Source: JBDKFK01 sp039798745 (lineage in GTDB: Bacteria > Patescibacteriota > Microgenomatia > UBA1406 > GWC2-37-13). From it: a DNA stretch of 64,000 nucleotides. The notes under the pieces were generated by a model that was not told where the DNA came from, searched no databases, and was given only the letters and a program-made list of their open reading frames with translations. Position numbers and translations under genes: made by a program. Location of the stretch: the NCBI GenBank assembly GCA_039798745.1, contig JBDKFK010000006.1, positions 1 to 64,000 on the forward strand, in the 5' to 3' direction. The stretch's first letter is position 1. Each line of letters begins with the position of its first letter. Below are positions 32,657 to 42,339 of this stretch, one piece after another.

Positions 32657-33025
32657 ATGAGTGGACAACGACTATACGGCGGGGCTATATGGACAAACCA
32701 TGCCCTGGAACGGCTCGGACAACGCGGCCTCTCGCAGGATATTGCTTCACAGGCTTTTAACCACCCTGATGCCTCAATACCCGGTAAACAATCGGGAACA
32801 ACAGAGTACACAAAACGTTTTGGCAAATCCATGGTAACCATAATAGCCACCCGCAACGATAAGAGAGAATGGCTTATACTGTCATGCTGGATCGATCCTC
32901 CGCTGCCTGGATCTATAGATGAGGGCAAAAAAGAAAAGTGGCTGGATTATCGCTCGGCATATAGTAAGGCGGGATTCTGGGGGAAATTATGGCTGGTACT
33001 GCTGAAACAACTTGGACTTAAATAA
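32657..33025 (+). CDS. DUF4258-like small protein
   Basis: 122 residues. WTNHALERLGQRGLS, then GTTEYTKRFGKSMVTIIATRNDKREWLILSCW, matches the DUF4258 pattern (His-Arg near the start and a beta sheet), related in fold to RelE/toxin-like proteins. The C-terminus (KAGFWGKLWLVLLKQLGLK) is amphipathic. No antitoxin-like gene adjoins it, so I do not call it a toxin. Confidence 0.55.
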   Translation: MSGQRLYGGAIWTNHALERLGQRGLSQDIASQAFNHPDASIPGKQSGTTEYTKRFGKSMVTIIATRNDKREWLILSCWIDPPLPGSIDEGKKEKWLDYRSAYSKAGFWGKLWLVLLKQLGLK

Positions 33026-33077
33026 CGAACATATTATTGCAAAATAATAAAATTAGGGATAAAGTAAATATATTAGT

Positions 33078-33407
33078 ATGGTATACATGTTGCTCAAATA
33101 CCGGATAAAAGAAGGCGAACTTGAGACAGTAATCAAAAACATAAAAGATTTTTTATACGCTGTACATGAACAGGAACCGGATACCATACGGTATGAGGTG
33201 TTCCAGGAAAAAGATAAACTCACCTTTACCCACGTCATGCTATTTCGTGATCAGACAGGAGAGCATTATCATAGTAACACCGCGCACTTTAAGGAGTTTG
33301 GCAATAATCTTTTACAGTACTGTGTGGAAGGTCCGACGTTTAGTGATCTTATATTTATCGGGACAAGCGAAAACTTGGATTGGATGCAGTCACCCGATAG
33401 AGTATAA
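33078..33407 (+). CDS. Antibiotic-biosynthesis-monooxygenase-like (ABM) domain protein
   Basis: 109 residues with a dimeric ferredoxin-like ABM fold: MLLKYRIKEGELETVIKNIKDF, DTIRYEVFQEKDKLTFTHVMLF and the helix-rich YHSNTAHFKEFGNNL. Such proteins are often small-molecule or heme-modifying enzymes of unclear role. Confidence 0.7.
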   Translation: MVYMLLKYRIKEGELETVIKNIKDFLYAVHEQEPDTIRYEVFQEKDKLTFTHVMLFRDQTGEHYHSNTAHFKEFGNNLLQYCVEGPTFSDLIFIGTSENLDWMQSPDRV

Positions 33408-33435
33408 TTAATACGTTACAATTCTCAGTATTGTC

Positions 33436-33798
33436 ATGAAAAAAAAGGTAATTGTTGTTGACGACGATCAGGGTATTCTTGAAGTAATAAAAATAATACT
33501 TGAAGAAGAAAATTATGATGTCGTAACTATAGACGAAGGCAAGACAATAGTGAAAAGAATAACAGAGGAAAAGCCCGATGTGGTACTTCTAGACATTTGG
33601 ATGTCAGGACAGGATGGAGGAGAGATAGCCAAACAACTAAAGAGTAACGATGAGACAAAAAATATCCCGATAATTATGGTTTCGGCCAAAAATGATACCG
33701 AAAAAGTAGCTCAGGACGCGGGCGCTGACGACTTCATAACCAAACCGTTTGATATGGATGTACTTCTTGAGAAAGTAAAAAAACTTGCCTCAAAATAA
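33436..33798 (+). CDS. Single-domain response regulator
   Basis: 120 residues, a receiver domain only: acidic triad DDD near residue 8, phospho-acceptor Asp in VVLLDIWM, conserved Ser in MVSAKND and Lys in ITKPFDMD. Phosphorylation by a histidine kinase is expected, but no kinase lies in the window. Confidence 0.88.
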   Translation: MKKKVIVVDDDQGILEVIKIILEEENYDVVTIDEGKTIVKRITEEKPDVVLLDIWMSGQDGGEIAKQLKSNDETKNIPIIMVSAKNDTEKVAQDAGADDFITKPFDMDVLLEKVKKLASK

Positions 33799-33872
33799 AA
33801 GACTGATCATATATATCTCTCCATTTACTCACCTAATACTAATATCCGTATGATAAAATATACATATTCAAG

Positions 33873-35141
33873 ATGTATACAATTAAGAAAAAAGCCGCCG
33901 AGTATTTTCCTGCCTTAAAGACCTATAATTATAGGATATATTTTTTTGGCCAGGGAGTATCACTTATCGGCACCTGGTTTGCCAGTGTCGCGCAACAATG
34001 GCTTATTTATCCTACATTAACTACAGATAAATCATTTTTAGGCATAGTAAGTGCCGTAAATATGATCCCAGTCGCACTGTTGGTATTGATTGCCGGCGTA
34101 TACGCGGACCGCATAAACAAACGAAAAACAGTGATCGCAATACAGCTTATATTTGCCGTAATTGCTCTTCTTATATCAGGACTTGTGTTCACCGGCACAA
34201 TACAAATATGGCATGTACTTGTAGCTTCAGCACTCTCGGGCATAGTGTTTGCGTTTGATATGCCTACACGCAATGCTCTCGTAATAGATCTTGTGGATAA
34301 AAGAGATCTGCCAAGCGCGCTGTCGCTTAACTCAGGTATCTTCAACGCTGCCCGCGCACTTGGGCCTGCCCTTGCCGGCATTATGATAGCCATGATCGGT
34401 ATTGGACCGGCGTACCTTATTGACGGTCTTAGTTTTTTTGCTGTAATCGCAAGTCTGTACTATATGAAAGTGCCACCACATATGCCGACCGCGAATAAAC
34501 GCAGTTTTGCCGAAGAGTTTAAAGAGGGCATAAGCTATCTGATGGATCAGAGAATAATAACGGTTATTCTGCTTCTTGTTGGTGTAGTGAGTTTTTGCAC
34601 CTGGCCGGCGAGCGTACTGCTCCCGGTATATGCTCATGATATATTCAAAAGTGGCGAAATAGGCTATGGAATACTGCAAAGCTCAATAGGTCTGGGCGCC
34701 ATGGTGGGCGCGTTTGGGTTCTCCAAATTATTTGAGAAAATTACCGATATCTACTCGTTTATTATGCGCATGTTCATAGTTTGCTTTGTGCTATACGCCA
34801 CCTTCGCCTTCACAACCATATACCCCATTGCGATTGCACTACTGGTAAGTATGGGCTGGGTAGTATCAACACTCTATGGAGCTCTTAACACATTACTGCA
34901 GATGAACGCTCCCACTCATATGCGCGGCCGCATAATGAGTTTTTATTCGTTTATGATATTTACTTCTCTGCCATTGGGCGCTATCTATACAAGTATCGGA
35001 GTGCAGCTCATGGGAGTTCGCATGACTATAGTCAGCGCTGCCGTAACTATGATTGTGGTTATAGGAGCACTCCATTTTATTGGGAGACATATTATTGCGC
35101 ATAAAATGGCATATCTACACAATACTATACAGGGAAGATGA
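33873..35141 (+). CDS. MFS transporter (EntS/MFS_3-like exporter)
   Basis: 422 residues, about twelve helices. The motif A-like GVYADRINKRKT near residue 77 and FDMPTRNALVIDLVDKRDLPSALSLNSGIFN are typical of the MFS_3 efflux group. Substrate unknown. Convergent with the PBP gene (2-nt gap). Confidence 0.85.
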   Translation: MYTIKKKAAEYFPALKTYNYRIYFFGQGVSLIGTWFASVAQQWLIYPTLTTDKSFLGIVSAVNMIPVALLVLIAGVYADRINKRKTVIAIQLIFAVIALLISGLVFTGTIQIWHVLVASALSGIVFAFDMPTRNALVIDLVDKRDLPSALSLNSGIFNAARALGPALAGIMIAMIGIGPAYLIDGLSFFAVIASLYYMKVPPHMPTANKRSFAEEFKEGISYLMDQRIITVILLLVGVVSFCTWPASVLLPVYAHDIFKSGEIGYGILQSSIGLGAMVGAFGFSKLFEKITDIYSFIMRMFIVCFVLYATFAFTTIYPIAIALLVSMGWVVSTLYGALNTLLQMNAPTHMRGRIMSFYSFMIFTSLPLGAIYTSIGVQLMGVRMTIVSAAVTMIVVIGALHFIGRHIIAHKMAYLHNTIQGR

Positions 35142-35143
35142 TG

Positions 35144-37690
35144 TCAGGGAGTAGGGGAAGGAGCGCCAGTGGGTGCCGAATCCCAGGCTCTGTTAACGCC
35201 AAACTTAATGACCGAATCGCCAGCTTTGTCCTTATCGTTTCTTCCGACTACTTTGAGTTCATATACTCCGTCTGAAAGATTCATTGTCTCGTCTATTTCT
35301 TCTCTGTCGCCATCGTAATTTTTGATCTCATTGCCGTTAATGTATACCTTTATATTTTTGATCGGTGCGACTGAGCTGATTTTGGCTCTGATCTGCACAT
35401 CGTTACTATTCACGGTTGCTTTGTCATTAGGTGATTTGATGGACACAACAACAGAGTCTGCTGATGAATCGGAAGTCTCAGTGGGTGGATGGAATTTGCT
35501 GTCACCCTGATCTTTGATCCACAAGTCGATGGCCTCCTGCCAACGATTTTTACCGTCGGTTGAGATGGGATCACTCTCAGTGAAGACAATGAAGTCACGC
35601 TCATCATAGTTACCCTGTTTCACCTCGACCTCATTGGCGAGCTTGCCATTCGACTTGGAGACTTTTATCTTTTTGTAAAATGGTGAGACATCTTTGGGCT
35701 CTGTGCCTTCGATAAAGTATTCTGCACGTGTTGGCTGACCATCTTTGGGTAGACCGCCCAGATAGCTGTCTACCGTGAGTGCCTTCACTTTGTCGGGCTT
35801 AGAAATAAATCCGTCTTCATATTTTTTGAGAAGATTAACCATGATATTATGCCATATAGGGGAGGCGCCGGTAACACCTGACGCGATCTTAGGATTCATT
35901 ACACTGTTATCGTTGTTACCTACCCACACACCCACGGTAATGTCTTTGGTATATCCAACGGTCCAGTTGTCGCGTTTGTCATCGGTAGTGCCTGTTTTTA
36001 CCGCGACAGTTTTGCCGCGGATATTGAGAAACGAACCTGTGCCGAACTCTTCAGAACGAGCCACATCATCGGAAAGGATATGAGAGACAAGATAGGATAC
36101 TTCGGGTGAAAAAACGCGCGTTTCCTTTGACTTAATTTTCTTAAATATTGAACTATTTTTATAGTCTTTTATTTCGTTAATATACTGGACATCTTTTTTA
36201 ATACCTCCGTTTGCGAACACACTGAACGCATTGGTAAGATCAAGAAGCGTAACCTCTCCACCTCCCAGAGTTACAGAGAGTCCAAATTTGCGTAGATTGT
36301 CTTCTGTAGGCGCCAATGTACTCAGACCCATCATATATGCTTTCTGAAGAAAATCTTTTACACCCACCATTGCTAACAACTTTACCGCAGGTACGTTGAA
36401 CGAATTGCCGAGAGCAAACCGCAGCTGTGCCGGACCACGGAATTTGCCGTCATAGTTAACGGGAGTATAATCTTGTCCGCCCTGTACAGGAAAGACAGTT
36501 TTAACATCCATAACCACCGTCGATGGTGTATAACCTTTTTCAAATGCGAGAGCATAGGTGATTGGTTTCATAGTGGAGCCCGGCTGGCGGAGACCCAGTG
36601 CGGCGTTGAACTGACCAAACTTTTCATCGTTATAATCATATGAACCGACCATAGCGAGAATATCTCCTGTATGAGAGTCGAGAACTACAGCCGCACCATT
36701 GGTAGCATTATATGCTTTGAGCTTTTTTACCTCTTCGTTGACAATGTCCTGAACTGCTTCCTGTACTTCGGTCGAAATTGTGGTGGTTACCTTAAGACCC
36801 TGATCCATGATTTTGGGCCCATACTCTTCCTCAATCATTTTCTTGACGTAAAACACAAAATGAGGTGCTGCGATAGAAAGTTTGGGAGCTGAAAACTTCA
36901 TAGTCGAAAGTTTTTTGAGCGCCGCTTCTTCTTCTTTTACGGTTATATATTTATCTTCACGCATACGACGAAGTACGTCTTTGGTACGTCCTTTCCATGC
37001 GCCGTTGCCGCTTATAAACGGAGAGTAGTTGGTGGGATTCTGCGGAAGACCTGCAAGGAACGCCGACTCGAGAATAGTAAGGTCTTTTGGTTCTTTGCCA
37101 AAATATGCTCTACTGGAGGATCCTATACCATAAATAGTGCCGCCATAAGGAACTTCGTTAAGATACATGCCGAGAATCTGATCTTTGGTATATCGTCGTT
37201 CCACCTCAAATGCCAGGATCGCTTCTTTGATTTTTCGCGATGGGGTGCGGCTGGAGTCGAGAAGAACGAGTTTGATAAGCTGCTGTGTTATGGTTGAACC
37301 TCCCTGTACTCCCTGACGGAAAATAATGCTTAAAAATGCGCGCAGTATGCCTTTTTCGGAGATGCCTCCATGGCGATAAAAATCTTTGTCTTCGATAGCT
37401 ACGGTTGCTTCTTTGAGGTACTTAGATATCTTGTCTTCAGCAACCGGAACGCGATTTTTATCTTTATATATTTCATAGAGAACTTTGCCATCGCGGTCAT
37501 AGAAGATAGAGGAGGAGTCAGAACTTTGAGAGAGTTTACCCGGAGCAGGCAGACTACGTGCGTACCACGCGAATAACGCGAACGCGATGATGAAACATAC
37601 CACGATAAATCCTATGAAATAGGTTATTCCTTTGGTGAGGAGTGTCTGGCGGTAGTTGAGATCGTGTAACCGTGATCGCCGTGAATGCAT
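35144..37690 (-). CDS. Class A penicillin-binding protein (PBP1A-type)
   Basis: 848 residues. N-terminal transmembrane helix, GT51 glycosyltransferase domain (EDKDFYRHGGI near residue 90, GGSTITQQLIK, RKIKEAILAFEVERRYTKDQIL), then the transpeptidase with STMK, SFN and KTG motifs, and a C-terminal Ig-like domain with a Thr/Pro tail. It polymerises and crosslinks peptidoglycan outside the membrane. Start at 37690: TATAAT on the minus strand ends 6 nt before this ATG, whereas the earlier in-frame codon at 37720 lies upstream of the -10. Confidence 0.92.
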   Translation of the reverse strand: MHSRRSRLHDLNYRQTLLTKGITYFIGFIVVCFIIAFALFAWYARSLPAPGKLSQSSDSSSIFYDRDGKVLYEIYKDKNRVPVAEDKISKYLKEATVAIEDKDFYRHGGISEKGILRAFLSIIFRQGVQGGSTITQQLIKLVLLDSSRTPSRKIKEAILAFEVERRYTKDQILGMYLNEVPYGGTIYGIGSSSRAYFGKEPKDLTILESAFLAGLPQNPTNYSPFISGNGAWKGRTKDVLRRMREDKYITVKEEEAALKKLSTMKFSAPKLSIAAPHFVFYVKKMIEEEYGPKIMDQGLKVTTTISTEVQEAVQDIVNEEVKKLKAYNATNGAAVVLDSHTGDILAMVGSYDYNDEKFGQFNAALGLRQPGSTMKPITYALAFEKGYTPSTVVMDVKTVFPVQGGQDYTPVNYDGKFRGPAQLRFALGNSFNVPAVKLLAMVGVKDFLQKAYMMGLSTLAPTEDNLRKFGLSVTLGGGEVTLLDLTNAFSVFANGGIKKDVQYINEIKDYKNSSIFKKIKSKETRVFSPEVSYLVSHILSDDVARSEEFGTGSFLNIRGKTVAVKTGTTDDKRDNWTVGYTKDITVGVWVGNNDNSVMNPKIASGVTGASPIWHNIMVNLLKKYEDGFISKPDKVKALTVDSYLGGLPKDGQPTRAEYFIEGTEPKDVSPFYKKIKVSKSNGKLANEVEVKQGNYDERDFIVFTESDPISTDGKNRWQEAIDLWIKDQGDSKFHPPTETSDSSADSVVVSIKSPNDKATVNSNDVQIRAKISSVAPIKNIKVYINGNEIKNYDGDREEIDETMNLSDGVYELKVVGRNDKDKAGDSVIKFGVNRAWDSAPTGAPSPTP

Positions 37691-37737
37691 GTAATGATTA
37701 TACACTAGCAGGGATGACATGATGTATAATAATTATC

Positions 37738-37851
37738 ATGAAAATGCCCCGGTTTAAATTTAGGGTTGAAAGTATCTGGAAAGTAATCGTTATAATAGCC
37801 AGTATTATGCTTATTCTTTCAAGTATCGCTCCAATGCTCTTCCTGCAGTAA
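37738..37851 (+). CDS. Small 37-aa membrane peptide
   Basis: MKMPRFKFRVESIWKVIVII begins a basic N-terminus followed by one hydrophobic helix to SSIAPMLFLQ. TATAAT ends 7 nt before the ATG, a good leaderless promoter divergent from the PBP gene. Such tiny single-helix proteins are often missed; function unknown. Confidence 0.6.
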   Translation: MKMPRFKFRVESIWKVIVIIASIMLILSSIAPMLFLQ

Positions 37852-37877
37852 CGCATTCTTTGTATAATAGTAAGATC

Positions 37878-39959
37878 ATGATACTTGATCAACCTATAGA
37901 ATCACTTCCATCAACGAGTCCGGTGACGATGAAGAAATTCAAATCTCTAGAAATAAGCACATTATGGGATCTAGTAAATTATGTGCCGTTCCGTTACGAA
38001 AATCTGTCAATTGTGTCGTCTATACGCAACATACAGGAAGGTGAGATGCTTACCGTGAAAGGCCACGTTTTGACAAGCAAAACCGACTATACTCGGCGAC
38101 GGGGAATGACCCTTCAGAAAGTAACCATAGATGACGGCACAGGCACACTTGATCTTCTATGGTTTAACCAACCGTACATAACGCGCATGCTGCCGGAGAA
38201 TGCGCTCGTATCTGTGGCGGGACCGATAAAGATGAATCATAAACTCATGATGGAGCCGATAAGCTACGAACGCATAACAGAGATAAACTCACCAACGGTG
38301 CACACCGGTAGACTAGTGCCGGTATATACAGAAAAACTTGGACTTTCCTCACGAACGATACGTGAAAAAATACATCTCATATTTCACCATATGCTGGGAA
38401 TGCATGAACAGCGGAACGATCTGGAAAAAGAATGGGAATGGCTGCCGGAGCATATACTGCACAAACACAATCTGAGCGATGAACTGAACGCGTATTATCA
38501 TATACATTTCCCCGAAACAAAACAGGACCATACTCGGGCGCATGAACGACTGGCGTTTGATGAACTTTTCACCATACAGCTCTCCAATGAACTCGTCCGC
38601 CGCGAATGGAAAAAAGAACAGGTCGGCAACAAATTTGCGATGAATAAAACAGTACAAAATAAGATAGACGCGTTTATACACGGTCTTCCGTTTGAGCTTA
38701 CCGGGGCGCAGAAAAAAGTTATTGATGATGTCTTAAAAGATGTACGCAAAGATCAGCCCATGAACCGGTTTGTGCAGGGAGATGTAGGATCAGGAAAAAC
38801 AGTAGTTGCCGCGGTTGCCGCCTATGCTGCCTACCTGCACAAATTTCAGACCATAATAATGGCGCCGACAGAGATACTTGCCACACAACATTATCAGACC
38901 ATCGCCAAACTGTTCGCGAATACGGATGTAAGTGTTGGTCTCCAGACAGGAGCGAAAAAAGCGGCAAAAGGTAAAAATGACACTATAGAATATGACATAA
39001 TTGTCGGAACTCACGCGCTTATTTCGAAACACGCGAACTATGAAAAGATAGGAATGGTTGTGATAGACGAGCAGCATCGTTTTGGGGTAGCTCAACGAGC
39101 GCTTTTAAAATCGAAAGGTATAAATCCTCATTTACTTACTATGACCGCGACACCTATACCACGCACTATCGCGCTCACACTGCATGGGGAACTTGATCTG
39201 TCGGTGATAGACGAGATGCCAAAAGGAAGACTGCCGATAAAGACGTACCTTACTCCTCCTCACAAGCGTCAGAGCGCGTACGAATGGATACGCGACGGAA
39301 TAAAGAAACTAGGCATACAGGTATTTATAATATGTCCCCTCATCGAAGAGTCGGAGATCGAAACTATGAAATCAATACGCGCGGCCACGCAAGAATATGA
39401 TCGCTTAAAGAACCATGTATTTAGAGATTTTAAAGTAGGTATGCTCCATGGAAAAATGAAACCGAAAGATAAAGAACTAATAATGCAGGAGTTTAAGAAT
39501 AAAGAGTACGATATACTCGTTGCCACCTCTGTTGTGGAGGTGGGAATAGACGTACCCAATGCCACGATTATAGTGATTGAAGGATCGCAGAGATATGGTA
39601 TGGCACAGCTGCATCAGCTGCGCGGCCGGGTGGGAAGAGGCGACAAGCAGTCGTACTGCATACTCTTTACCGACGAGGGAGATAATGCCAATATACATCG
39701 GCTCAAATTCTTTGCCTCGACCAATAATGGCATGACTCTCGCCGAATATGACCTAAAACAACGTGGCCCGGGCGATATATACGGAATAAGCCAGCACGGC
39801 TACGACGACCTCAAGTTTGCAGATCTCAGCAACTATGAACTTATCTCCAAGACCAAAGATGCGGTAAACGAGATGATCGGGGTATATGACCCGCAAAAGT
39901 ACCCACATATGAAGGAACGGCTAGAAAAATTCAGGCTGGATCAGATTTCGAGGGATTAA
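37878..39959 (+). CDS. recG: ATP-dependent DNA helicase RecG
   Basis: 693 residues. N-terminal wedge/OB domain (MLTVKGHVLTSKTDYTRRRG region), then SF2 helicase motifs: QGDVGSGKT (Walker A, near residue 300), VVIDEQHRFG (DEQH box), MTATPIPRT, and VVEVGIDVPNA with LHQLRGRVGRG in the second lobe. Remodels stalled replication forks and Holliday junctions. TATAAT (37863-37868) is 9 nt before the ATG; the in-frame TTG at 37860 lies within the promoter and is rejected. Confidence 0.96.
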   Translation: MILDQPIESLPSTSPVTMKKFKSLEISTLWDLVNYVPFRYENLSIVSSIRNIQEGEMLTVKGHVLTSKTDYTRRRGMTLQKVTIDDGTGTLDLLWFNQPYITRMLPENALVSVAGPIKMNHKLMMEPISYERITEINSPTVHTGRLVPVYTEKLGLSSRTIREKIHLIFHHMLGMHEQRNDLEKEWEWLPEHILHKHNLSDELNAYYHIHFPETKQDHTRAHERLAFDELFTIQLSNELVRREWKKEQVGNKFAMNKTVQNKIDAFIHGLPFELTGAQKKVIDDVLKDVRKDQPMNRFVQGDVGSGKTVVAAVAAYAAYLHKFQTIIMAPTEILATQHYQTIAKLFANTDVSVGLQTGAKKAAKGKNDTIEYDIIVGTHALISKHANYEKIGMVVIDEQHRFGVAQRALLKSKGINPHLLTMTATPIPRTIALTLHGELDLSVIDEMPKGRLPIKTYLTPPHKRQSAYEWIRDGIKKLGIQVFIICPLIEESEIETMKSIRAATQEYDRLKNHVFRDFKVGMLHGKMKPKDKELIMQEFKNKEYDILVATSVVEVGIDVPNATIIVIEGSQRYGMAQLHQLRGRVGRGDKQSYCILFTDEGDNANIHRLKFFASTNNGMTLAEYDLKQRGPGDIYGISQHGYDDLKFADLSNYELISKTKDAVNEMIGVYDPQKYPHMKERLEKFRLDQISRD

Positions 39960-39998
39960 TCCCAACATGAGCATATCACTTGTATTTTTGAGGGTTAT

Positions 39999-40008
39999 TT
40001 GATATAGT
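39999..40008 (+). promoter_or_regulatory. Extended -10 before rpmF
   Basis: TTGATATAGT, a variant of the extended -10 seen elsewhere, 49 nt before the rpmF ATG. Confidence 0.5.
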
Positions 40009-40057
40009 TTTACCATATTTTCAGAGCAGTATTAGTTAACCGTTTTATCACACGAAT

Positions 40058-40207
40058 ATGGCACCATTACCGAAGAGAAAACACTCCACCCGTAGAAAAG
40101 GGAAGCGTGTAACAAGTAAGATGGTAGATTTGAGGTCACTGGTTACATGCAAGAACTGTGGAAAAGAAAAACTTCCGCACAAACCTTGTAAGTATTGTAA
40201 CAAATAA
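40058..40207 (+). CDS. rpmF: 50S ribosomal protein L32
   Basis: 49 residues: MAPLPKRKHSTRRKGKRVTS, then a zinc ribbon of two Cys pairs (TCKNCGKEKLPHKPCKYCNK). Correct length and layout for L32 of the four-Cys type, so zinc-dependent. Confidence 0.93.
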   Translation: MAPLPKRKHSTRRKGKRVTSKMVDLRSLVTCKNCGKEKLPHKPCKYCNK

Positions 40208-40238
40208 CCTCGTTATTGAGTTTTTGGTACAATAACAT

Positions 40239-40664
40239 ATGGATCCCAGACATCTCAAACGCATCAAAATTTCACAGAACCTGTTTGCAGCTTCGTTTCC
40301 CTCGTTAAAGGATAATCTTCCGTACGAAAACGAACCTATGACGAAGGATGTACTCCAGAATCTGGAGCAGATTGACGAACTTATTACCAAACACGCGCCC
40401 AAGTTCCCCATCGACCGCATAGCTAAAACAGATTTAGCGGTGTTGCGACTGGCCGTATACGAACTTATCGTAAGCCCTAAAGAACCATCGAAAGTGGTAA
40501 TAAATGAGGCCGTAGAGCTTGCAAAAGAGCTGGGCGGAGACAGATCATACGCATTTATCAACGCAGTATTGGGTACGATATTTAAAAATTTGCCGGAGCA
40601 ACAGCAAAAAGCCGCAGAAGAAAAACCTGCAGACGAAACGCCGGAGCAACCATCGAATGGATAA
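40239..40664 (+). CDS. nusB: Transcription antitermination factor NusB
   Basis: 141 residues with the NusB helical fold: HLKRIKISQNLFAA, RIAKTDLAVLRLAVYELI, VVINEAVELAKELGGDRSYAFINAVLGTI. It binds boxA RNA with NusE to prevent early termination of rRNA operons; boxA-like sites are seen at 56257 and 18626. TACAAT is 5 nt before the ATG. Ends with a Gln/Glu/Pro tail and overlaps rnc by 8 nt. Confidence 0.92.
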   Translation: MDPRHLKRIKISQNLFAASFPSLKDNLPYENEPMTKDVLQNLEQIDELITKHAPKFPIDRIAKTDLAVLRLAVYELIVSPKEPSKVVINEAVELAKELGGDRSYAFINAVLGTIFKNLPEQQQKAAEEKPADETPEQPSNG

Positions 40665-41352
40665 TCAATTCGCAGAGCTCGAAAAAACAATAGGAATAAC
40701 CTTCAAAGACAGAAAACTCATAAAAAATGTATTCATCCACAGATCGTATCTGAACGAACACAAAGACTTTGACCAGCCGTCGAACGAAAAACTTGAGTTT
40801 CTGGGCGATAGTGTACTGTCTTTAATCACCTCGATTTACCTATATAAACACTTTCCGAAGCTAAAAGAGGGCGATTATACCGATATAAAAGCCTCTATCG
40901 TGCGTACAGAAAGTCTGGCTGAAGTAGGGTTAAAACTAAACCTGGGCAAATATTTGTACTTATCCAAAGGTGAAGAACTGGGTAAAGGCCGAGAAAACAT
41001 GAATATACTTGCCGACTGCTTTGAGGCTCTTGTTGCGGCAATATTTATAGACCATAACTTTGACGACGCCTATAATTTTGTACTCAAAAACCTGTTCCAG
41101 ACCAAACTCGAGTATATAGTAGAAAATATGCTATATCTGTCGCCTAAAAGCCGCCTCCAGGAGTATATTCAGGCTAAGTATAAAGTTCTTCCTCTTTATA
41201 CCATTGTGGAGGAAAAAGGACCAGAACATAAGAAGGTCTTTCAGGTAAGCGTATCACTCGATAAAAAACTATTAGGTACGGGGACAGGCAGTTCAAAGAA
41301 GCAGGCAGAAGAGCAGGCAGCCAAAAATGCACTGGAAAAAATGGAGTTCTAA
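40657..41352 (+). CDS. rnc: Ribonuclease III
   Basis: 231 residues. RNase III signature NEKLEFLGDSVLSLITS near residue 39, DCFEALVAAIF with the second acidic cluster, and a C-terminal dsRNA-binding domain (SRLQEYIQAKYKVLPLYTIVEEKG, SSKKQAEEQAAKNALEKM). It cuts double-stranded RNA, including the 16S processing stem found here. The ATG overlaps the nusB stop by 8 nt (ATGGATAA), implying coupling. Confidence 0.95.
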   Translation: MDNQFAELEKTIGITFKDRKLIKNVFIHRSYLNEHKDFDQPSNEKLEFLGDSVLSLITSIYLYKHFPKLKEGDYTDIKASIVRTESLAEVGLKLNLGKYLYLSKGEELGKGRENMNILADCFEALVAAIFIDHNFDDAYNFVLKNLFQTKLEYIVENMLYLSPKSRLQEYIQAKYKVLPLYTIVEEKGPEHKKVFQVSVSLDKKLLGTGTGSSKKQAEEQAAKNALEKMEF

Positions 41353-41399
41353 GGTTATAATTAATTGTTTTAGAAATTGTTTACGAATATATACAGATT

Positions 41400-41636
41400 A
41401 TGGCAGTCGCACTAAGATTAATGAGATTTGGTAAAAAAGGCTTTCCTTTTTATAGAGTTGTCGCACTCGACAAAAGACAGAAAAGAGACGGAGCCTATAT
41501 TGAAAAGGTAGGAACATACGATCCGATGGCAAATCCAAGTAAACTTGAGATTGATAAGGAACGATATGAATACTGGGTCAAAAATGGCGCGCAGATTTCG
41601 GATGGCTTGAAACGAATTCTCAAGAACCGAAAGTAA
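41400..41636 (+). CDS. rpsP: 30S ribosomal protein S16
   Basis: 78 residues: VALRLMRFGKKGFPFYRVVA, KRDGAYIEKVGTYDPM and RYEYWVKNGAQISDGLKRIL match S16 end to end. Confidence 0.96.
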   Translation: MAVALRLMRFGKKGFPFYRVVALDKRQKRDGAYIEKVGTYDPMANPSKLEIDKERYEYWVKNGAQISDGLKRILKNRK

Positions 41637-41649
41637 ACGTTATTTCTTC

Positions 41650-42339
41650 TTAAAACGGATTCTCCTTAAGTTCATACGACTCATCTGTTGATTCTTCCAC
41701 AGGAGCTTCTTTGAACATAAACGATGTCTTCTCCTTTATCTTTCTCATGAGCAGGATATCTTTCTGCGGTATAAGTGACAATGGTTTTTTTATACCCGGA
41801 ATTTTTGCATGATAAAAGTTGAGTCCCAGCTTAATTTTTCCCACATCGTTTGTCGTAAACTCGATGCGTTCGTTGGTTATAAGTCTGCCTCCAGAAAACT
41901 GGTATTCGTTGAGAAATGTAAGGAACGAGTCGGCATCGCCGTCGCCTTCTATTACCAGCGCGATTTTGTCTTTGTTTGTTGAGAGCAGATTAATATTGTA
42001 TTTATACACGATAAATCCTGTCTGTTCGGAAAGCCGCTCCAGAGCAAGTATTATAGTAAAATAGTCTTCTGCCTCCGGAATAATAAGCGAGAGTATTTTG
42101 TTGTAGTCGTCAATCTCTCCTTTAAGTGCTTGATTACTCAGTTTAATAATGGTGAGATCTTTTTGTAGTTTGTCATTTTCTTCTACCAGAGTCTGCAGTT
42201 TTGATTTGGAATCAAAATATGAGTTGGAAGACAAAATACAGAAAAATAACAAAACCGGTATGACCATAAGAACAATAAGCGAGGAAAAATGCTCCTGAAC
42301 GGCGTATTTGAGACTGTTTGTATTAACTTGGGTTAGCAT
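41650..42339 (-). CDS. pilO: PilO-like type IV pilus assembly protein
   Basis: 229 residues: one N-terminal transmembrane helix (about 18-38), a coiled coil (SKLQTLVEENDKLQKDLTIIKLS) and a ferredoxin-like outside domain. In position directly after PilN (17-nt overlap) and PilM, so it is the PilO of the inner-membrane alignment complex, though similarity alone is weak. Confidence 0.72.
   Translation of the reverse strand: MLTQVNTNSLKYAVQEHFSSLIVLMVIPVLLFFCILSSNSYFDSKSKLQTLVEENDKLQKDLTIIKLSNQALKGEIDDYNKILSLIIPEAEDYFTIILALERLSEQTGFIVYKYNINLLSTNKDKIALVIEGDGDADSFLTFLNEYQFSGGRLITNERIEFTTNDVGKIKLGLNFYHAKIPGIKKPLSLIPQKDILLMRKIKEKTSFMFKEAPVEESTDESYELKENPF

Noticed and set aside
32657..33025. Toxin-antitoxin pair
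   Set aside because: The DUF4258-like protein has a toxin-like fold family, but no small antitoxin gene adjoins it.
34007..34679. Minus-strand frames within the MFS transporter gene
   Set aside because: They have no signals of their own and lie over a conserved membrane transporter.
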